From NCBI GenBank assembly GCA_008360975.2, contig CM039182.1:91037405-91101404 (forward strand): a DNA stretch of 64,000 bases. Direction: 5' to 3'. The stretch is from Lichenostomus cassidix. Taxonomy: Eukaryota > Chordata > Aves > Passeriformes > Meliphagidae. Both the position numbers and the translations under genes were made by a program. The notes under the pieces were generated by a model. The model worked only from the letters and a program-made list of their open reading frames with translations, was not told the DNA's origin and did not search any database. Below are positions 12,301-26,139 of this stretch, piece after piece (the stretch's first letter is position 1; the number at the start of each line of letters is the position of its first letter).

Positions 12301-14530
12301 AATATTCACACTGAGACCTTAGTGCACAGGATGTGCATGTGTTACCCAGAAAACCAAATCTGGATCCAACAGTTTTAGAGTCAGGAGTATCATAAGAACG
12401 ATTTTTCAATATCTGCTTTATATAGCAGCCTTACTGTATCCAATATTAAAGGCAAAGACACGTTTGCTTTCCACTGCACTTTAAATAAGCAAACACACTT
12501 GACAGAGGAAATATGAGAATCTCCACCTTTAAGTCAGCTAGATATCACAGCACTTTGCTGCACAGCCACTGATAAACACACACACCCCACAGAACATGGA
12601 GCTCTCTTTCTAAAGCAGAGTTACTCTGCTTGCTCTTTTCTGCTGTCTGTGGAAGCTGCCACAATGACATCGACTGCTTGAAGCCTTGGGAGGTTAAATG
12701 CACCTAATGTGCTGTGGGAAAAGTATGCCTAAGAGGAGGTCCTTAAACTTTGGATTTTCTGCTTCAGGAAGTAAAAACACATGCTGAGACAAGATAAAGG
12801 CAAATGAAACATCAGGAATGTTATCTAAAAGTTCTAAAAAATTATTTCAGAATCAATTTTCAGGGTAATTTTAAAACATTGAGCTGTATTCCAGAACCTT
12901 GTAGAATGATGAAGAAAACCAGTAGTATGACAATCTTACCTAAAAGCTCAAAATTAAGAACTATCCAACAACAGAAGTCAGAAACTGAACTGCCAGAATC
13001 CTAAACTGATAATCTTACAATCCCTGGATAAATGTGTTTTTATCCACATTAATATTTTAATGTATGCATTTAAAGACTAGTCCTGCAAAGCTGTCCAAAC
13101 AGATGGACCTTGTTCCCAACTGGAATCCTGTGTAAGACAGAGGGCCTGCAGAGAAGACATTATGGTTTGTCCAAAAATAAATCGCTTTGCAGAACAGGAA
13201 CCTTCTGCAGAAGTAGAAAATGCATGCGCACAATGCATTCAATTACTACAAGAACCTTTCTCTTTCACTTCCTCACAATGGTTTTGCTCTGCCTTTTTTG
13301 ACAGCCAGGTTCCATGCTCAGAAAAAGATCCCAAGCAGATGCCAAAGACCCTAAGCAGGCCAGTGGTGGCCTTACATGTTCTCTCCTGCTCAGCACTAGA
13401 GAAACTTAGGTTTTTTTAAGTGCCATGGTCCCTAGGTCAACAATGAGAATTAGAATCTTCAAATTTTCTAAGCGTAATAAAAAATTCTGTCCATATAAAA
13501 GCCAGGAAAGGTAATATCTGAATGCTCTAAGACCATAAATTGTCTCTCTGCTTTGACTGACTTTTCAATTTTTAACACAGAGAATACTTAGATATAGTGA
13601 TAAAATTAAAAGGCAAGCCCAGAGTTCTTATCAGACTTGTCCCATTTGAAGATAAGGAAAACCAATGTTCAGTATTTCAGAAACAAAGTCCTAGCTAATA
13701 AAATATAACCTTTTCTCCAGTATCAACTCTTCTGCATGTGTGTCATTGACTTGAACAGGCAAGCCTGACTCCTACAAAAGTGCCTCCTACCTTGACTCAT
13801 AGCAAGCTATCAAAGAAATAACGAGTATTCCTTATGGGATAAGGATAAGAATCCTTTATCTCATTCATGAAACTTATAGGATTATGGCTTCAACTTTCTA
13901 GGTAATAATAACCAATTGCAGCTTTCACTGAGTGATCAATGCTAGGCGAATAGTGTGTGTAAAGATAATTATGATGCAAAAATTACTTGTAGTGATTCTT
14001 ATTCTGTCACAGTTCTCTGGATGAAAAATGGTGGTTTCTTACCTACTGATTCATCAGATCTGTTTTACACTCATCATGTGACATAAACATTAGTTTATAT
14101 TGTATTTTCACAGGCTACAATATGATTTTTGTTGGATATACACTGTGGCTTACTGCCAGAGTCAGTCAATAACCACTGAAACAGGACTTACTAGCACTAC
14201 GCTAAGGAAAATAGGAGTAGGTTTAAGGCAGACAGTGAAAACTACAAATTGCAAAAGATGAAGATGCTTTTGCACATGTTCTTAAAAAATGTGAACATTA
14301 ACTGGAGACAATGTTTACCCTAGGACCCACTTTGTTTTAAGCCTGAGAATTTTGCAGAGGAATCATTACGCTGCGTCCAAAAGAGGAACATTTTTTCTCC
14401 TGCCGGGGCAGATTTGCAGGGAGGAGGCTCATTTCTGCATTGCTGGTCTGGCAGGCAGCAGAGCTCTATTCCTCTGATCAAGAGATCACTTTCATAACCA
14501 CTTTTCTGAGGTCACAAATGAGTCTGCTGC

Positions 14531-14540
14531 AGTCACGCAA
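14531..14540 (-). promoter_or_regulatory. Near-consensus XRE core in AHRR intron 3
   Basis: The minus strand reads TTGCGTGACT: the TNGCGTG core and the next two positions match, and the last base differs. The surroundings are AT-rich, not an island. It is isolated, so weaker evidence than the paired sites. Confidence 0.25.
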
Positions 14541-17500
14541 CCCCTCGCCTACCAGAGCTTACTACAACAATACAGGTTCACGGAAGCTTTTTAAAGAGGC
14601 AGCTCATCCTTTCTACCCACACAGATACAAGGCACACACATATTATCGGATGGGATTCCCCAAAATAAATCATGGGCTACTTTGTTTCAGTTTGATCAGA
14701 GAAGACATGTATAGCTTCGAGTTTTATCTGGATGGAATGATAGAATTTCTGGGTAGAATTAAATAAAAGCCGGAGTCAAATAGCTCTACAATTCTTTGAA
14801 ATTATACTGGCACCTTTTGCAAATATTTAGTTAGCCTGTTCCTCTTTATTATCCTAAAGGTCCATGTTTGCCAACCAGGTGTACTGTGAATGATGCTAAT
14901 TAAGATATTTAAAAGTCATGGTAAACAGTCAAACAAATATTAGATTCAATAAACAAGAAATACGATTGCCCTGAATTAAACATTGCCCTGCTGCACTGTT
15001 AGAAACACAACAATACGGAAATAGTAGACCAGGAAACAGGTTTATGAATTGGTTCTGAAGGAATAATGTGGAAGCACAAAAAGTTCTAGTTAGAGCCTGT
15101 TCCTAGGTCGGAAAAGTCTACTTTATTTTAGCCAAATATCCCACAGATGACCAACATAGTAATCTGTTGTATGGACATGCCTTGCAGGTGGTAGCTGGGA
15201 TGACTTTGGATGATAAGGGGCAGTTGGGAATTTAAAGCAAAAAGTTTAAAATATTATTTTTCCTCTTATGATAAGTCAACTCTACCCAATGAACGGGGGG
15301 GCTTGGCCTATTTTCACAAGCAGTTAACGCTATGAAAGCGACCGTTGTTGTTTCATCATTAATTATTTGCACTAATTACCTGAAATAAAGTTTTCAAAAG
15401 CTGTTAAATTACTTTGAAGCCTACAATTAAAAAAATTATGGTGGTTGTATTGCTCATTGATATTTTGTAAGGATTAGTGTACAGACACATTTCATTTAAA
15501 GGCAGCATAAACAGGCTTGCCCAAACCAGCTTTATAATCCAGCTTAAATAAGTAACAATAGGAATGAGGGCACAGCACTAAGCCTGTTGAGGATTCACAG
15601 TGTGGGATGCAGTTTGCACACTGTCCTGCAAGTTCATCGCTATTATTAGACACACTAAACAGGTGAAAGCTTGTTGAGGTGTGCCCATACATGCTACAGA
15701 CAGTTTCAGGGATCCTGGAGTTGCACCCACAGGTTGTTAAGTACCCTTGGATTCATCCAAAATGGGGGCTTTTTACACTTTAGGCTTGACCTTGATGTGT
15801 ATCTTCACCCAGCTCAAGCAGTGGGAGAGGTTCCCTTCCATCTGCACCGCAATTTGCCATTGACAGAAAAGATGACATCCCAGTCCAGCTTTGATACGAA
15901 ACTAATGATACCCCAAAACCGGCCTTATATCTGCTCCAGGTCTCTCCTATATTTATGGAGAAGAATTAGGTTGGAATCTGGACAGAGAATTGTGTCTTTA
16001 CTGCTGGTGGAGCTCTCTGTCAGAGCTCAGCACTCTCACATCGCGGAGTCAGGCTTAACCTCAGGGGCTGAGCATCACCACAGCTTCTCAGCTCAGTCAA
16101 AATGTTGGTGGAGGTGATGAGACAGAGCCACTAGTCTGTAAAGGGAGGGTGTTGACAGCCTCCAGACTGACCTTGAGGGTGACAGTACCAGTGCAGACAA
16201 AGCTGCATTTTTGAAGACAGGCCACAGTTTCAAAGGTTTCTGAGGCTTCTGAAGATTTTACCTTATGTTACTGATTTGTGCCCATTCCCTTACCACTACA
16301 GCAACTTCCCATGGAAATGAAAAATATACAGGATCAAGTCTTGCATAAACAGACTTAATTCCTGTTTAGGAACTTTGGTTAAAGCACAAGAAGTTTATCT
16401 AGAGAGAAACAGCATTGGATACTAACGCAAGTATTTAATTAACATGGCAATTTTTCCTTTCTAGCTATGGAAAGAGATACGTGAGAATGCTGTTGGGCTA
16501 CCTTACCTTTACAAACAAATTGCACTGTTCTTCTGGAGGCAGTTGGCAAAGAAATCATTGGTAACAGCAGGAATGAGTTTATGTATGGCCATTTGAGGGT
16601 AAACAGCTGCTAGAATACTGCTGCTCAGCTTTGTTCTGCATACCAGTCTGGCCACAGAGCTGGTACCTAAAAAGTCTTGCCTTTCTGAAAGTCCTTTTTA
16701 TAACACCTATTATATGAAAATAAAATATCTGGAATCTTTTTTCAAGAGTACGACCTTTCCTACTCAAAGACAGTGTGGACAATTGCTCCATTTTCTAAGG
16801 AGATGCAAGCAGGCAGCTAATACACGTGTCTTAGTCCCACTGGATCTGCAATTGTAGAGGAAGAATTGGTCAGTAATTTAGTATAGTGAATTCAAGATAA
16901 ACAATGGCTTGTCATATGCCAATTTCCAAATAATTACTGCAAGCTTTCCTCACTCCCTCCACAGCTCTTAATATCTGGCACCTGATAGTCAAAAGATCTG
17001 TACATCTACTATATATTTAAGAGAACATGCATCCAGTCATTTGGATTAGCTGCAAATACGCCTATATGTCACTTTTTTAGTCCTTTTATGGAGTTTATTT
17101 AATCTGAAAATCATCCAGAGAAATGTAATAGAGTTCACTTATACCCCAACTAATCATCCAAAATCAAACTATTTCAGATTAGTGAACCATAAATAATTTT
17201 TAATAAATAAATTGACTGTAAATAGCTACTAAGAAGTATTCTTTCATTAGAAATAGGTTTAAGTACTGTGACAAATTACAGTCATTAGACTCAAACCTAA
17301 GGCTTTCTGAGTAACTCGGTTATAAAAATTACAGCAAGTATACTCACAAAATTTCTTCTACCCTCACTCTCTTCCTTCTGTCTCAACATACTGTACATAC
17401 TTGAAAATGGCCAGTTTTTGTCTGGAAGAGGAGGAACAGAGTATTTTGCTATTGCAATGTAAATTAAGGTCTAGCTTGGTCAGAACTGCTGGAGGATGCC

Positions 17501-19352
17501 TGGAACTATGCTAGTACTAGGCAGACTGGAAAGGACAGAAACAGTGCAGCTGAAGAAATTAGTTTAAAACTTATTGTTTAGTTGTTTAATCACTAATTAT
17601 GACTGAGCCTTCCACGTGTGGTGGTTCACACAACCTGTCCCAGCACAGCATAGCCTTTGCCTGATGTAGAGAATGAGAAAAGGAGCTGAAGTACCTAATG
17701 ACTGTGCTCCAGCCACGGCAGCACAGCCGGGTGTTCTGGAGTCAAGGCAGGATGGGGCAGGCTGGGAATGGGGCAGCTGGAACATTCTTGTGCCTGCTGT
17801 ATTTTCCGTTGGCCAGATGTTCCCCAGTTGACATGAGCTGTGAGGCACTGTGTGCGCCAGTCCCGGAGGGTGTTCTGACCCCTGGGAAGCACTAAAGAGG
17901 CCCAGGCCTGCCCAGCATTGAGGAGGCACAAAGGTATTTTGGAGCTCTGATCCTCTCTTCTCCCACTCGGCCCCAGTGCCAAGTTCAGCTGTGGTGTGGG
18001 AGCTCAGCTGTGGCGCAAGACTTGTTTTGTGCATTAACCCGATGAGCTACAGTACCATCTGAGACCAACATGTAGTTAATTGCTGTGAGAACAAAACTTT
18101 GAATTTCCTGACCTATTCAAAGTTTGAATTTCCCATTCACTTCACGCTCCCATACTAACAGATGGTATACAGGGTGTAGCTTCAAAACTTCCTGCATCAG
18201 AGCCTATGCAAAGGCAACGAGAGGAGATGAATTGCACACCCCTGGAAACCTGCTCTTTATTTGAAGAATGGTGAAATCCTAAATAAATCAATTAACGTGC
18301 CCAAGCAGCCCTCTTCTTCCACGCAGATAGCGTTGGCTGAAACTCTTCTGCACAAGCTATCCCTGCCATGGGGAGCTGGAAAAGCACTGGTTAGCAGAGC
18401 TGACTCATCAGCTGACTAGCCCACAACCTCAGCCACAAAGGACCAAAAATGCTGGTGGTGGCATGAAGTGTGTGGGTGGGAGCAAGGAATAAGCAATCAT
18501 CTGGCAGCCTAATGCAGAAGGGAGGGTTGAGAACAAGCCATTATTTATTCCCCCCTCCCGCCCCAAGGCTCATCCCTCTGCTTCAGCGATTCTCATCATC
18601 CTGACGCTGTGGTAGGGCTCTTTGTAGGGGAGGGAATGAAAGGTACATCCCCTCCCTGTGGCCCATGCAATGAAAGCATCAGCAGGCTATCTGAGCTCAC
18701 CACACCCGGATCACTTAGGGCGAAAGGCCCTCATGGAGGAGAATGGAAAAGAGGTTTGCCTGGTCCTTCTTTCACCCAATAGGAGACAAGAACAATGTCT
18801 TGTTGGGGGAAAAAAGAAGAAAAAAAAAAAGAGATCATTGCTTTCCCACCAGTCAGTCTGTTACTGGAGAGGAGAGATGGAGATCCAATTCTGGATTGGC
18901 AGACAGCAGATGTAACAAAAAGTTTTTAGGAATGGAGCAAGGAATATAGAGAAAAGGAAGACTGTTGTAGCTAAATGGGGAAAGACAAGGAAAAAACCTA
19001 TATGGAGAAAGCAAGAAGATCTACAGAAGAGCAAGATGCAAAAAATAAAATTTAAAAAGAGTGACCTTGGTTATCACTAAAAAGGCTGCTAGAGAAGAAG
19101 AGGTGGAAGGAAAGGAAAGTCACCAAGTTAAACAGCAAAAAATAAAAAGAGAAAACTGACAGGTTTAATTAAAAGTTTGATGTGAAAGTACACTGATAAA
19201 ATTCACCAAATTGTTCACATGTATCCCATTATCTCCATACAGATCTAAGTTTGCCTTTGAGTGTTCATTCCCTCCAGCAGCTTTCTACCACTGCTAATCT
19301 GGCTAGTTGGTCCCCAGTTTAACTAGCACAAAACACTCTCCAGACAAATTAT

Positions 19353-19359
19353 TGGCGTG
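19353..19359 (+). promoter_or_regulatory. XRE core only (TGGCGTG) in AHRR intron 3
   Basis: This matches the seven-base TNGCGTG core, but the following G departs from the A/C expected in high-affinity sites. A core of this length arises by chance every several kilobases, so the call is weak. Confidence 0.15.
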
Positions 19360-22300
19360 GTGATGGTGTGACCTCACACCTCCCAGGCTTCAACCTTTTC
19401 AAGACATTTTTGCTATGACTCTGAAAAATACATTTACCTTCAGGCAATGTGTTTTTTTGAAACACTAGGACAGATTTTGAAAGCCTGGCTTGTATCACTC
19501 CACTAATGCCAAGGTTAAGCAAAACATAATAAGGAATTAAGGACATGACCAGTTGTCTTTATGTTTCCTCCCCAACCAAACTTGTTGTTTTCTGAGAAGA
19601 GGCTTTTTGCCCAAATTTTGCCTACAGTAGGTCTTTCCTGGCAGACTGCCTCAGTGGAAAGGAGATTAAGTTTCTCAATGTCCTCTTTTCTTGGAAACTT
19701 TTTGTTACATTTCCCAGTCTCCAATACAGGCAGTTCAGGGCACAGGAATATACAGTTTTAAAGTCTTCCCCAACATGTTTTTCACATGCTATTGTGTTGG
19801 TATTTTGCAAGAGAGCGACAGAGAGTGGCCACACTGTAGTTTGTAGGTTTTCTCCAGCTGGAGGAAGGGTACTAGTGGAATATTATCTTCAGAGATTCAG
19901 AACACACAAGATCTTCTGAGGCTACAATATCTAAAGCAAGCAAGCTGACCCCTGTCTGAAGATCATGACTTGACTAGATAAAGACAAGATAAAAAAATTC
20001 CTCTTTTCTAAATGATCTCTTGGTACTCAGTGGCCCTGCACTGAGTGTTGCTGTGAGGGGCACATCTTCTGTCCAGAAACTGATCTCTCCTTCCACCTCA
20101 TGCTGACAGTGCTGACAATCTCAGCCACTCTACTGGTTTTAAAGATATTATCAGCTACTACCATGATATATTTAATTTGTGATGGTGAAGTAACATTCAA
20201 ACTGACATTGTCTCTGCTTTCCTAACCATAAGTTGGCAGCAACAAATGCAGGGTGCATCATTGTCCCGAAATGATATGGCACTTACTGCCAAACTTATTA
20301 AATAGTTCTAAAATGCTTGCTAGCATCAATAAAAGTGAAGAATGTATGTTGCAATGTGCAATACCTTCAAACTCTCTGACGTTACTGAGTATGTTTGGCT
20401 CAGGAGAAAGAGCTCTTCCCTTAGGCAGATATAGAACCACATTGCTATGGTTTGATACAGTTCTGGTGGTCCTGAAGAAGTGCTGAAAACAATCAAAACC
20501 TCTTGAACACATCATAATTTGAGAGCACTCTGCACCTGGCATAACTGCCCCTTTAAGAATTATTAAAGTAATTGCAAACATTGCTGATTTCCTCTCACAA
20601 ATATTCCTTGCTTTGAGATGTACAGCCTACAATATTATTTCCTATATGCAGCGATGTAGATTAAGATCTTAAAGAAAAGGTATGGAAAGAAGAAATGCAA
20701 TTAATTTTTCTCCATATACTGTCATAGTCCTTTTAATAACATATTAGAATATTCTACACATAAATCCTTACATTCATCAGCTCAGGATACATTATTAGTG
20801 CTGAATTATTTATCCTCTCAAGAAATGTTTTCATAAAGCACTTTTTATTGTGCTGTTTTCCTGTATAAGGTTTATAATGGTCATTTGATGGCACAATATC
20901 AGTTCAATAAATTATTTGGAATGAAATATAGAGGGTTTGTGACAAGTTTTCACTGACACCAATATACAACATAATACCAACATGCAGAAGATAGCATTTT
21001 CTGCACAGATGTTGAAATGGTCAGGGAAATATATAGGATTAATATAAAGTGACATATGCTTTGCAGGTATACAATTAGTAAAGTGGTTATGAAGTTGTAA
21101 ATGGACTAGAAAAAAAACCTATTTAAAATATATTGGGTTTTGATTTAGATCTGATCTTTGCTTGTTTTCAATCCTCTTCTCTCAACCTTTTTCAACTATT
21201 TCCAATATGTAAGTAGCCAATTCAAGTTGCAGGTTCAGAGGTAAAAGGGAGTAGTGGACATTTGCTTATTGTAACAAAAAACTACAGACAGAGATTTACT
21301 TTCTATATACATTCAACTTTATATATTCCAAGCAGATATAAAGAGGGAATGCATTGAGGGGATTTTAGTAGAATTTTAGGGACACAGTAAATTCACATAT
21401 GTACTTTGGCAAGACTGTTGTATAGAATCAAACTTTCACAAAAGTAATTATGAGCTTCTTTAGGAGAAGTTTTAATGTCCACTTATAATTTCTCTTACTG
21501 AACATCTAGGTTAGTTTGCTGATATGCATTCTGCTTCCACTCCTACTTGATGGCAAGATTTTAGAAAATTTGTCAGTTATATTATCTACATTATTGAACC
21601 AAAAATTATAATAAAATTAAAACTGGACTTATAAAAGGAAACTTGCTGTGCCTCATCTAAAAAACTTTCATTTCCCTTCATGGCAGGGAACATTCAGAGC
21701 ACTGACTATGTTACTGTTACATTATATAGAGAAGAGAAGCATCTGTGTTAGTCACATGGGATTTTCTTTCTAATAATGTGAAAAAGATACTAAGCCAAAT
21801 ACAATTAAATGAAGAAAACCCCTTCAGAGTAATCCATTGAGCCAAACTGTAGGACTATCACATAGCAAAGTGAGGCAAGCTTTGCAGAAACCAGTCCCCT
21901 GCTCATATTTTATAACTTCCAAGCATCTAAATATTTAGTCACAGCTTAGAAAGACAGACGTCTTTCACAGATTCAGCCATATAAACCATGGGATAAATCA
22001 CAGACTTTTGGGCTTGACTAAATCATTGATGTATTCATTTACTTTCATACTTCTAATAAACTTCCCAGGCTCCTGTAGCTCTGGTTCTAACTGAGAAGAT
22101 TTTGGTGCAGGAGGAATTTGTGGGTTACCTGGACGTGATTTCAGGGAGGTCATTTTGTCATAAAGGGTACTGTGAAAAAAATGAATGATGGCTGTAGAGG
22201 AAAGAGTCAAAGCTATGGAAAGAGGAGAAAGGGCTGGCAAGAAAAAAGATTTTATAGCCAAGGACTATTACAATCACATTTCCTTATGGAAAAGCCAGGC

Positions 22301-22399
22301 ATAGAGATGTCCGCAGAAGTGGCAGAAGAAGCTGCTCATTCAGAGAAATGGGCAAGAAACAGAAATTGTTAGTTGATTTTGGTGGGGCACAAGTTCCAG

Positions 22400-23062
22400 T
22401 TAAAATTCGTTATAGGAAAAAGTGCTGGTAAGCTACCTGAACATGAGCCAGCATGTGCCCAGGTGACCAAGAAAGCCAATGGCATCCTGGCTTGTGTCAG
22501 AAACAGTGTGATCAGCAGAACCAGGGAAGTGATTGTCCCTCTGTGCTCAGCACTGGTGAGGCCACACCTGGAATCCTGTGTTCAGTTTTGGGCCCCTCAC
22601 TACAAGAAAGAGATGTTGGAGCATGTCCAGAGAAGGGCAACAGAGCTGGTGAAGGGTCTGGAGCACAGGTCCTATGAGAGTCAGCTGAAGGAGCTGGGGG
22701 TGTTTAGCTTACAGGAAAGGAGGCTCAGGGGGGACCTTATTGCTCTCTACAACCACCTGAAAGGAGGCTGCAGCCAGGTAGGGATCAGCCTCTTCTCCCA
22801 AGCAACCAGCAACAGGATGAGAGGACAAAGTGTTAAGCTGCACCTAGGGTTGGACATTGAGAAGAATTTCTTCACTGAAAGGGTGGTTAAGAATAGGCTG
22901 CCAAGGAAGGTGGTGGAGTCACAGTCCCTGGAGGTGTTTAAGAAATGACTGGATGTGGCACTTAGTGCCATGGTCTAATTGACAAGGTGGTCATCAGTCA
23001 AAGGCTGGACTTGATGATCTTGGAGGTCTTTTCCAAACTAAATGATTCTGTGATTTTGTGAT
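22400..23062 (+). mobile_element. CR1 LINE 3' end with part of ORF2 and 3' UTR
   Basis: About 660 bp of a relatively well-kept CR1 on plus, antisense to AHRR. The C-terminal end of the ORF2 reverse-transcriptase protein is readable without a stop up to 22948, with the typical CR1 blocks [47 protein letters not shown] and [17 protein letters not shown]. It ends with the octamer-like tail AATGATTCTGTGATTTTGTG. The 5' end is truncated, so the element cannot be autonomous. Preservation of the frame suggests a fairly young insertion. Confidence 0.92.
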
Positions 23063-26000
23063 CCTCATTGTTTCAGAGTTCTCTGCAGAGCTTTACTATG
23101 TGCTATAACCCTGAAGTCAGCTGTAGCAAAGTGAGAAGGGAAGCTAGGAGGACAATCTCACACACTATTCTCCAGACTAAAATGATTTGTCTTCTTTGTC
23201 TTCAAAGTCCTATGCAATTATAATACGCCAAACTAAGTTCCTTGTTCTGTTGGATAAGAGGTATTGTCTTTCCTCTAAAACATATCTGTGTTTAAAATAA
23301 GAAACAAAGTAAATCATTTTCTTGACAGTAAAGAGACATGCTTCCTCTCAGAGATGGTAATCACTCAAGAAGCTGAGAACAAGTGTAAACCAAGCCAAAG
23401 TTCATGCCTGGGGGAATGCTTCCCTGCCTCCCATCCACTGCAACAGTGATAAGGATAAAACCACTGCTAATATCTTCTACAGTCACTGAAATTGCTAGCA
23501 AGTTCTGAAGTAAAAATGCCATTTTTCCTGTGATGGAAACCAGTCTTGTTTCCATATCCAAGGAAAACATGGGTCACAGTGGAACTAAACTCCAAGTTTT
23601 TCCTCTGTCTCCAAGATCTAAATAAAATTTAACTCGAGAGAATTGATGAGATCAATGACAGTCCATTACTTACATCACAGGATAATGGAATTTGATCCAT
23701 GGCAGACTGGGAGGGTATTTCAACAGCTGGTAGCAGGCTGGGCCAAGAAGAGCCTTGGCTGCAGAGCAGGAATTAAGCAAGCACTGTGCACAGGCTAGAT
23801 GAACATCACTGAATACAAAAGGCAGTGTGTATATCAGTCTCCTGGATGAGCTGGACCCAGCTTTTTCCTTGCCATATGCATTTATCACGTTCATTTACAC
23901 ATCCTTGCCACACTCCTTTACATCAATGCTCCGTGAGATGCGCAGTGCGAGATAACCAAATGCACTGAGCACAAAAGCCTCCCAAATTGAGATGGTTAAA
24001 AATGAGTGAGCAAGCTGGAGAAAGATGAAGACCCACACTTAATGTCTCGAAGTATTTTGGGGACTTCCCCTAGCACTGGACCAACGTAGAAGCTGTGATT
24101 TGTGGGAACACCTATAAAAGCAGGCATTGTATGCATGGCTGACCATGTGTCTGGTCCTGAGTGTACTTCTACTGTACTCTCCCAGTGCTAAATGCCCTCA
24201 GGGGAAATCTAACAAAGATTGCCCTCATGTCACTTGTCATTTCCAACTCCCTGGTTTTCTAATCAGTCTTGATAATATCAGGAGAAACATTGAAGCCTAC
24301 AGGGATGTTCATTTGGATGGCACCCAGCAACAGAGAAGTTGTATGAGATACAGATCCAGAATTACAAGAGGAATTTCTGCAAGAAGAATCCTAATGATGG
24401 TGTGCTTCCCAAAGACAGCATAAAATCTGTGTAGTCCAGCCTTCCTCCTGCAGGTGACTGAGTCAGTCCAACAGCTCTGAGTTTATAATAGCTCTGGTAA
24501 TATAAACAACGCTCAGCACATGACACAAGTACCCAAAGAGCACCAGAAAATATCTGAAATTTATTTATAACTAAGATCCTTCATTTCCCTTTACTCAAAA
24601 AACCAACAAAAAAAAATAGTGCATTTAGAGCCAGTTTCAGAATATGACACTGAAAATAGTGTTGCACTGATGGGCTCCCTTGATCATCAAAGGCTATGGG
24701 AATTCAAGCTATTTAAAAGTTGTCTTGTTCTTCCTGAATATAGGTTTATTCTGAAGTAAATCCTGCTTGTAAATCAACACTCTTCCTACAAAACCCGTCT
24801 TGTTTGCGGGAAACTAAAGAGAAAGCTAGCCAGCACAAGGAGATACGCCCTCTTACAAGACACCAAGAGGAGACACAGTTCTTCTCCAAGAGTCAGCAAA
24901 GGCCTTCCAGGGACAGAGAGATCTCCAGGTTATGCAAGAGGACACGTAGTACAAAACGGCTTCAGTTATTTGTTACATGGAATGAATGGTGTTCCCAGGA
25001 AACAAGGGGAAGAGAAAATAATGACCCATTAATATACGCAATATGTCCCAATAAAATGGTCTCCCTGGCAATTAAATATATTAAAAACTCTAGTTAAAAT
25101 AATCCAAAATAATGTTTGAAAATGGATAATGTGGAGGAGAGTCAATGTGCAGCTGCTCCTCCAGAAAGGAGTCCTGCCAGATCTCAAGGATAAATGAATT
25201 CAGCTATCCTATTTAAAGTCTTGACACTTTTACTAAAATTTCACTGATATAGTATTTTAACACTTGATTAGACAATGATTTGCAGACAGTAGATCTTCCT
25301 TCAATGATTTACTTATGTACCACTTATGCAGCAGAACAGTTTTTCCTTTTTTCAGTAGCTGCATTGCTAAAAAGATGGTAAAATTAGAGAGCAGTAGAGA
25401 GTGGAAAATGTTTCTTCTGTGAACATGAACTTCCCTTTTTGGCCAAAACATTCCAAATGTTGTTGCAATTTGCATATGCCAGTTCAATACAGCCACAGGA
25501 ATAACCTTAGCTGTTAACCCACTCTGACCATGAATGTTTCTTCTCAGTTCAAGCTATTGAATATGTTGTCCTAAGAAACCTTAATAACCTGAATGCTTAC
25601 AACCTAATTAGCTACCACTGTGGACTACAGCAATACACATGCTAAAGACATTTTGTATGTGTTCAAGAAAGAAAAGTCCTTATTTCTCTTCCTTGAAAGA
25701 AATCACTCAGAGATCCATTTCAGAGGAGAGGACTCTAAGTCAGTAGAAGATGTTTTAAAAAAAACAAACTTGTAATTGTTAAAAGATTCAGATACACTGA
25801 GGTCTTCTTTAATCAAGGTCTCAGCTTCAACCCTATCTAAGAAGTACACAACTTAAATCCTTGATTTGTATGTCAAAGTACAGGTTTCATCAAAAAGAGA
25901 AGTTGGAGGATAATCTGAAAGCCTCTAATTATTTACATAGTAAAAATCAATATATGAGTCATACTAAGAAAAGATTGGTGGGAATGAAGAGATGGAATAA

Positions 26001-26139
26001 AGGAGGTATCAACAACCTCCTTGTTGTTGTTGATTTAGGCATTTTATCCTGTTCTTATAGATATCTTTTATAATATTTATTGGTGTTTCAGGTTGGTTTT
26101 TTTTTGTTTTCTATATCTGGTCTGAACATATTCCTTCTA
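23063..26139. other. AHRR intron 3 segment, no gene seen
   Basis: Single-copy DNA. A TATAAAAG box at 24113-24120 precedes a plus-strand frame whose first ATG (24145) begins with a hydrophobic, signal-peptide-like run. It is listed separately at low confidence. Nothing else is recognised. Confidence 0.4.
24145..24423 (+). CDS. Doubtful small ORF with signal-peptide-like start
   Basis: From the ATG at 24145 the frame reads MCLVLSVLLLYSPSAKCPQG and continues to a stop, 92 codons in all. The first 16 residues are hydrophobic and end in a plausible SPSA cleavage site, and several cysteines follow. A TATAAAAG word ends 24 bp before the ATG, but that would place the transcription start almost on the start codon, leaving no leader. 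There is no homology I recognise and no poly(A) signal close by. Most likely a chance frame. Confidence 0.1.
   Translation: MCLVLSVLLLYSPSAKCPQGKSNKDCPHVTCHFQLPGFLISLDNIRRNIEAYRDVHLDGTQQQRSCMRYRSRITRGISARRILMMVCFPKTA

Larger units (their letters stand above)
9331..22399. other. AHRR intron 3, long stretch without a recognised gene
   Basis: Thirteen kilobases of AT-rich DNA. I looked for minus-strand PAS-domain signatures such as LNGFALVV, FYAS and DYLGF and found none. An AT-rich, homeodomain-word-rich, repeat-free block at 15290-15480 could be a conserved element. The open frames at 14440-14766 and 15671-16117 have no clear domain or splice context. XRE-core words occur at 14531 and 19353. 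Confidence 0.45.

Noticed and set aside
14440..14766. A 108-codon plus-strand frame
   Set aside because: No family resemblance, no splice sites framing it, and no promoter features.
21820..21850. A minus-strand LNG-like word that could mark the AHRR PAS-A exon
   Set aside because: The frame runs into a stop two codons after the LNG match and the neighbouring residues do not fit PAS-A.
22373..22948. A 191-codon plus frame that could be taken for a host gene
   Set aside because: From about 22400 it is the end of CR1 ORF2, and the nominal start codon is TTG in flanking DNA.
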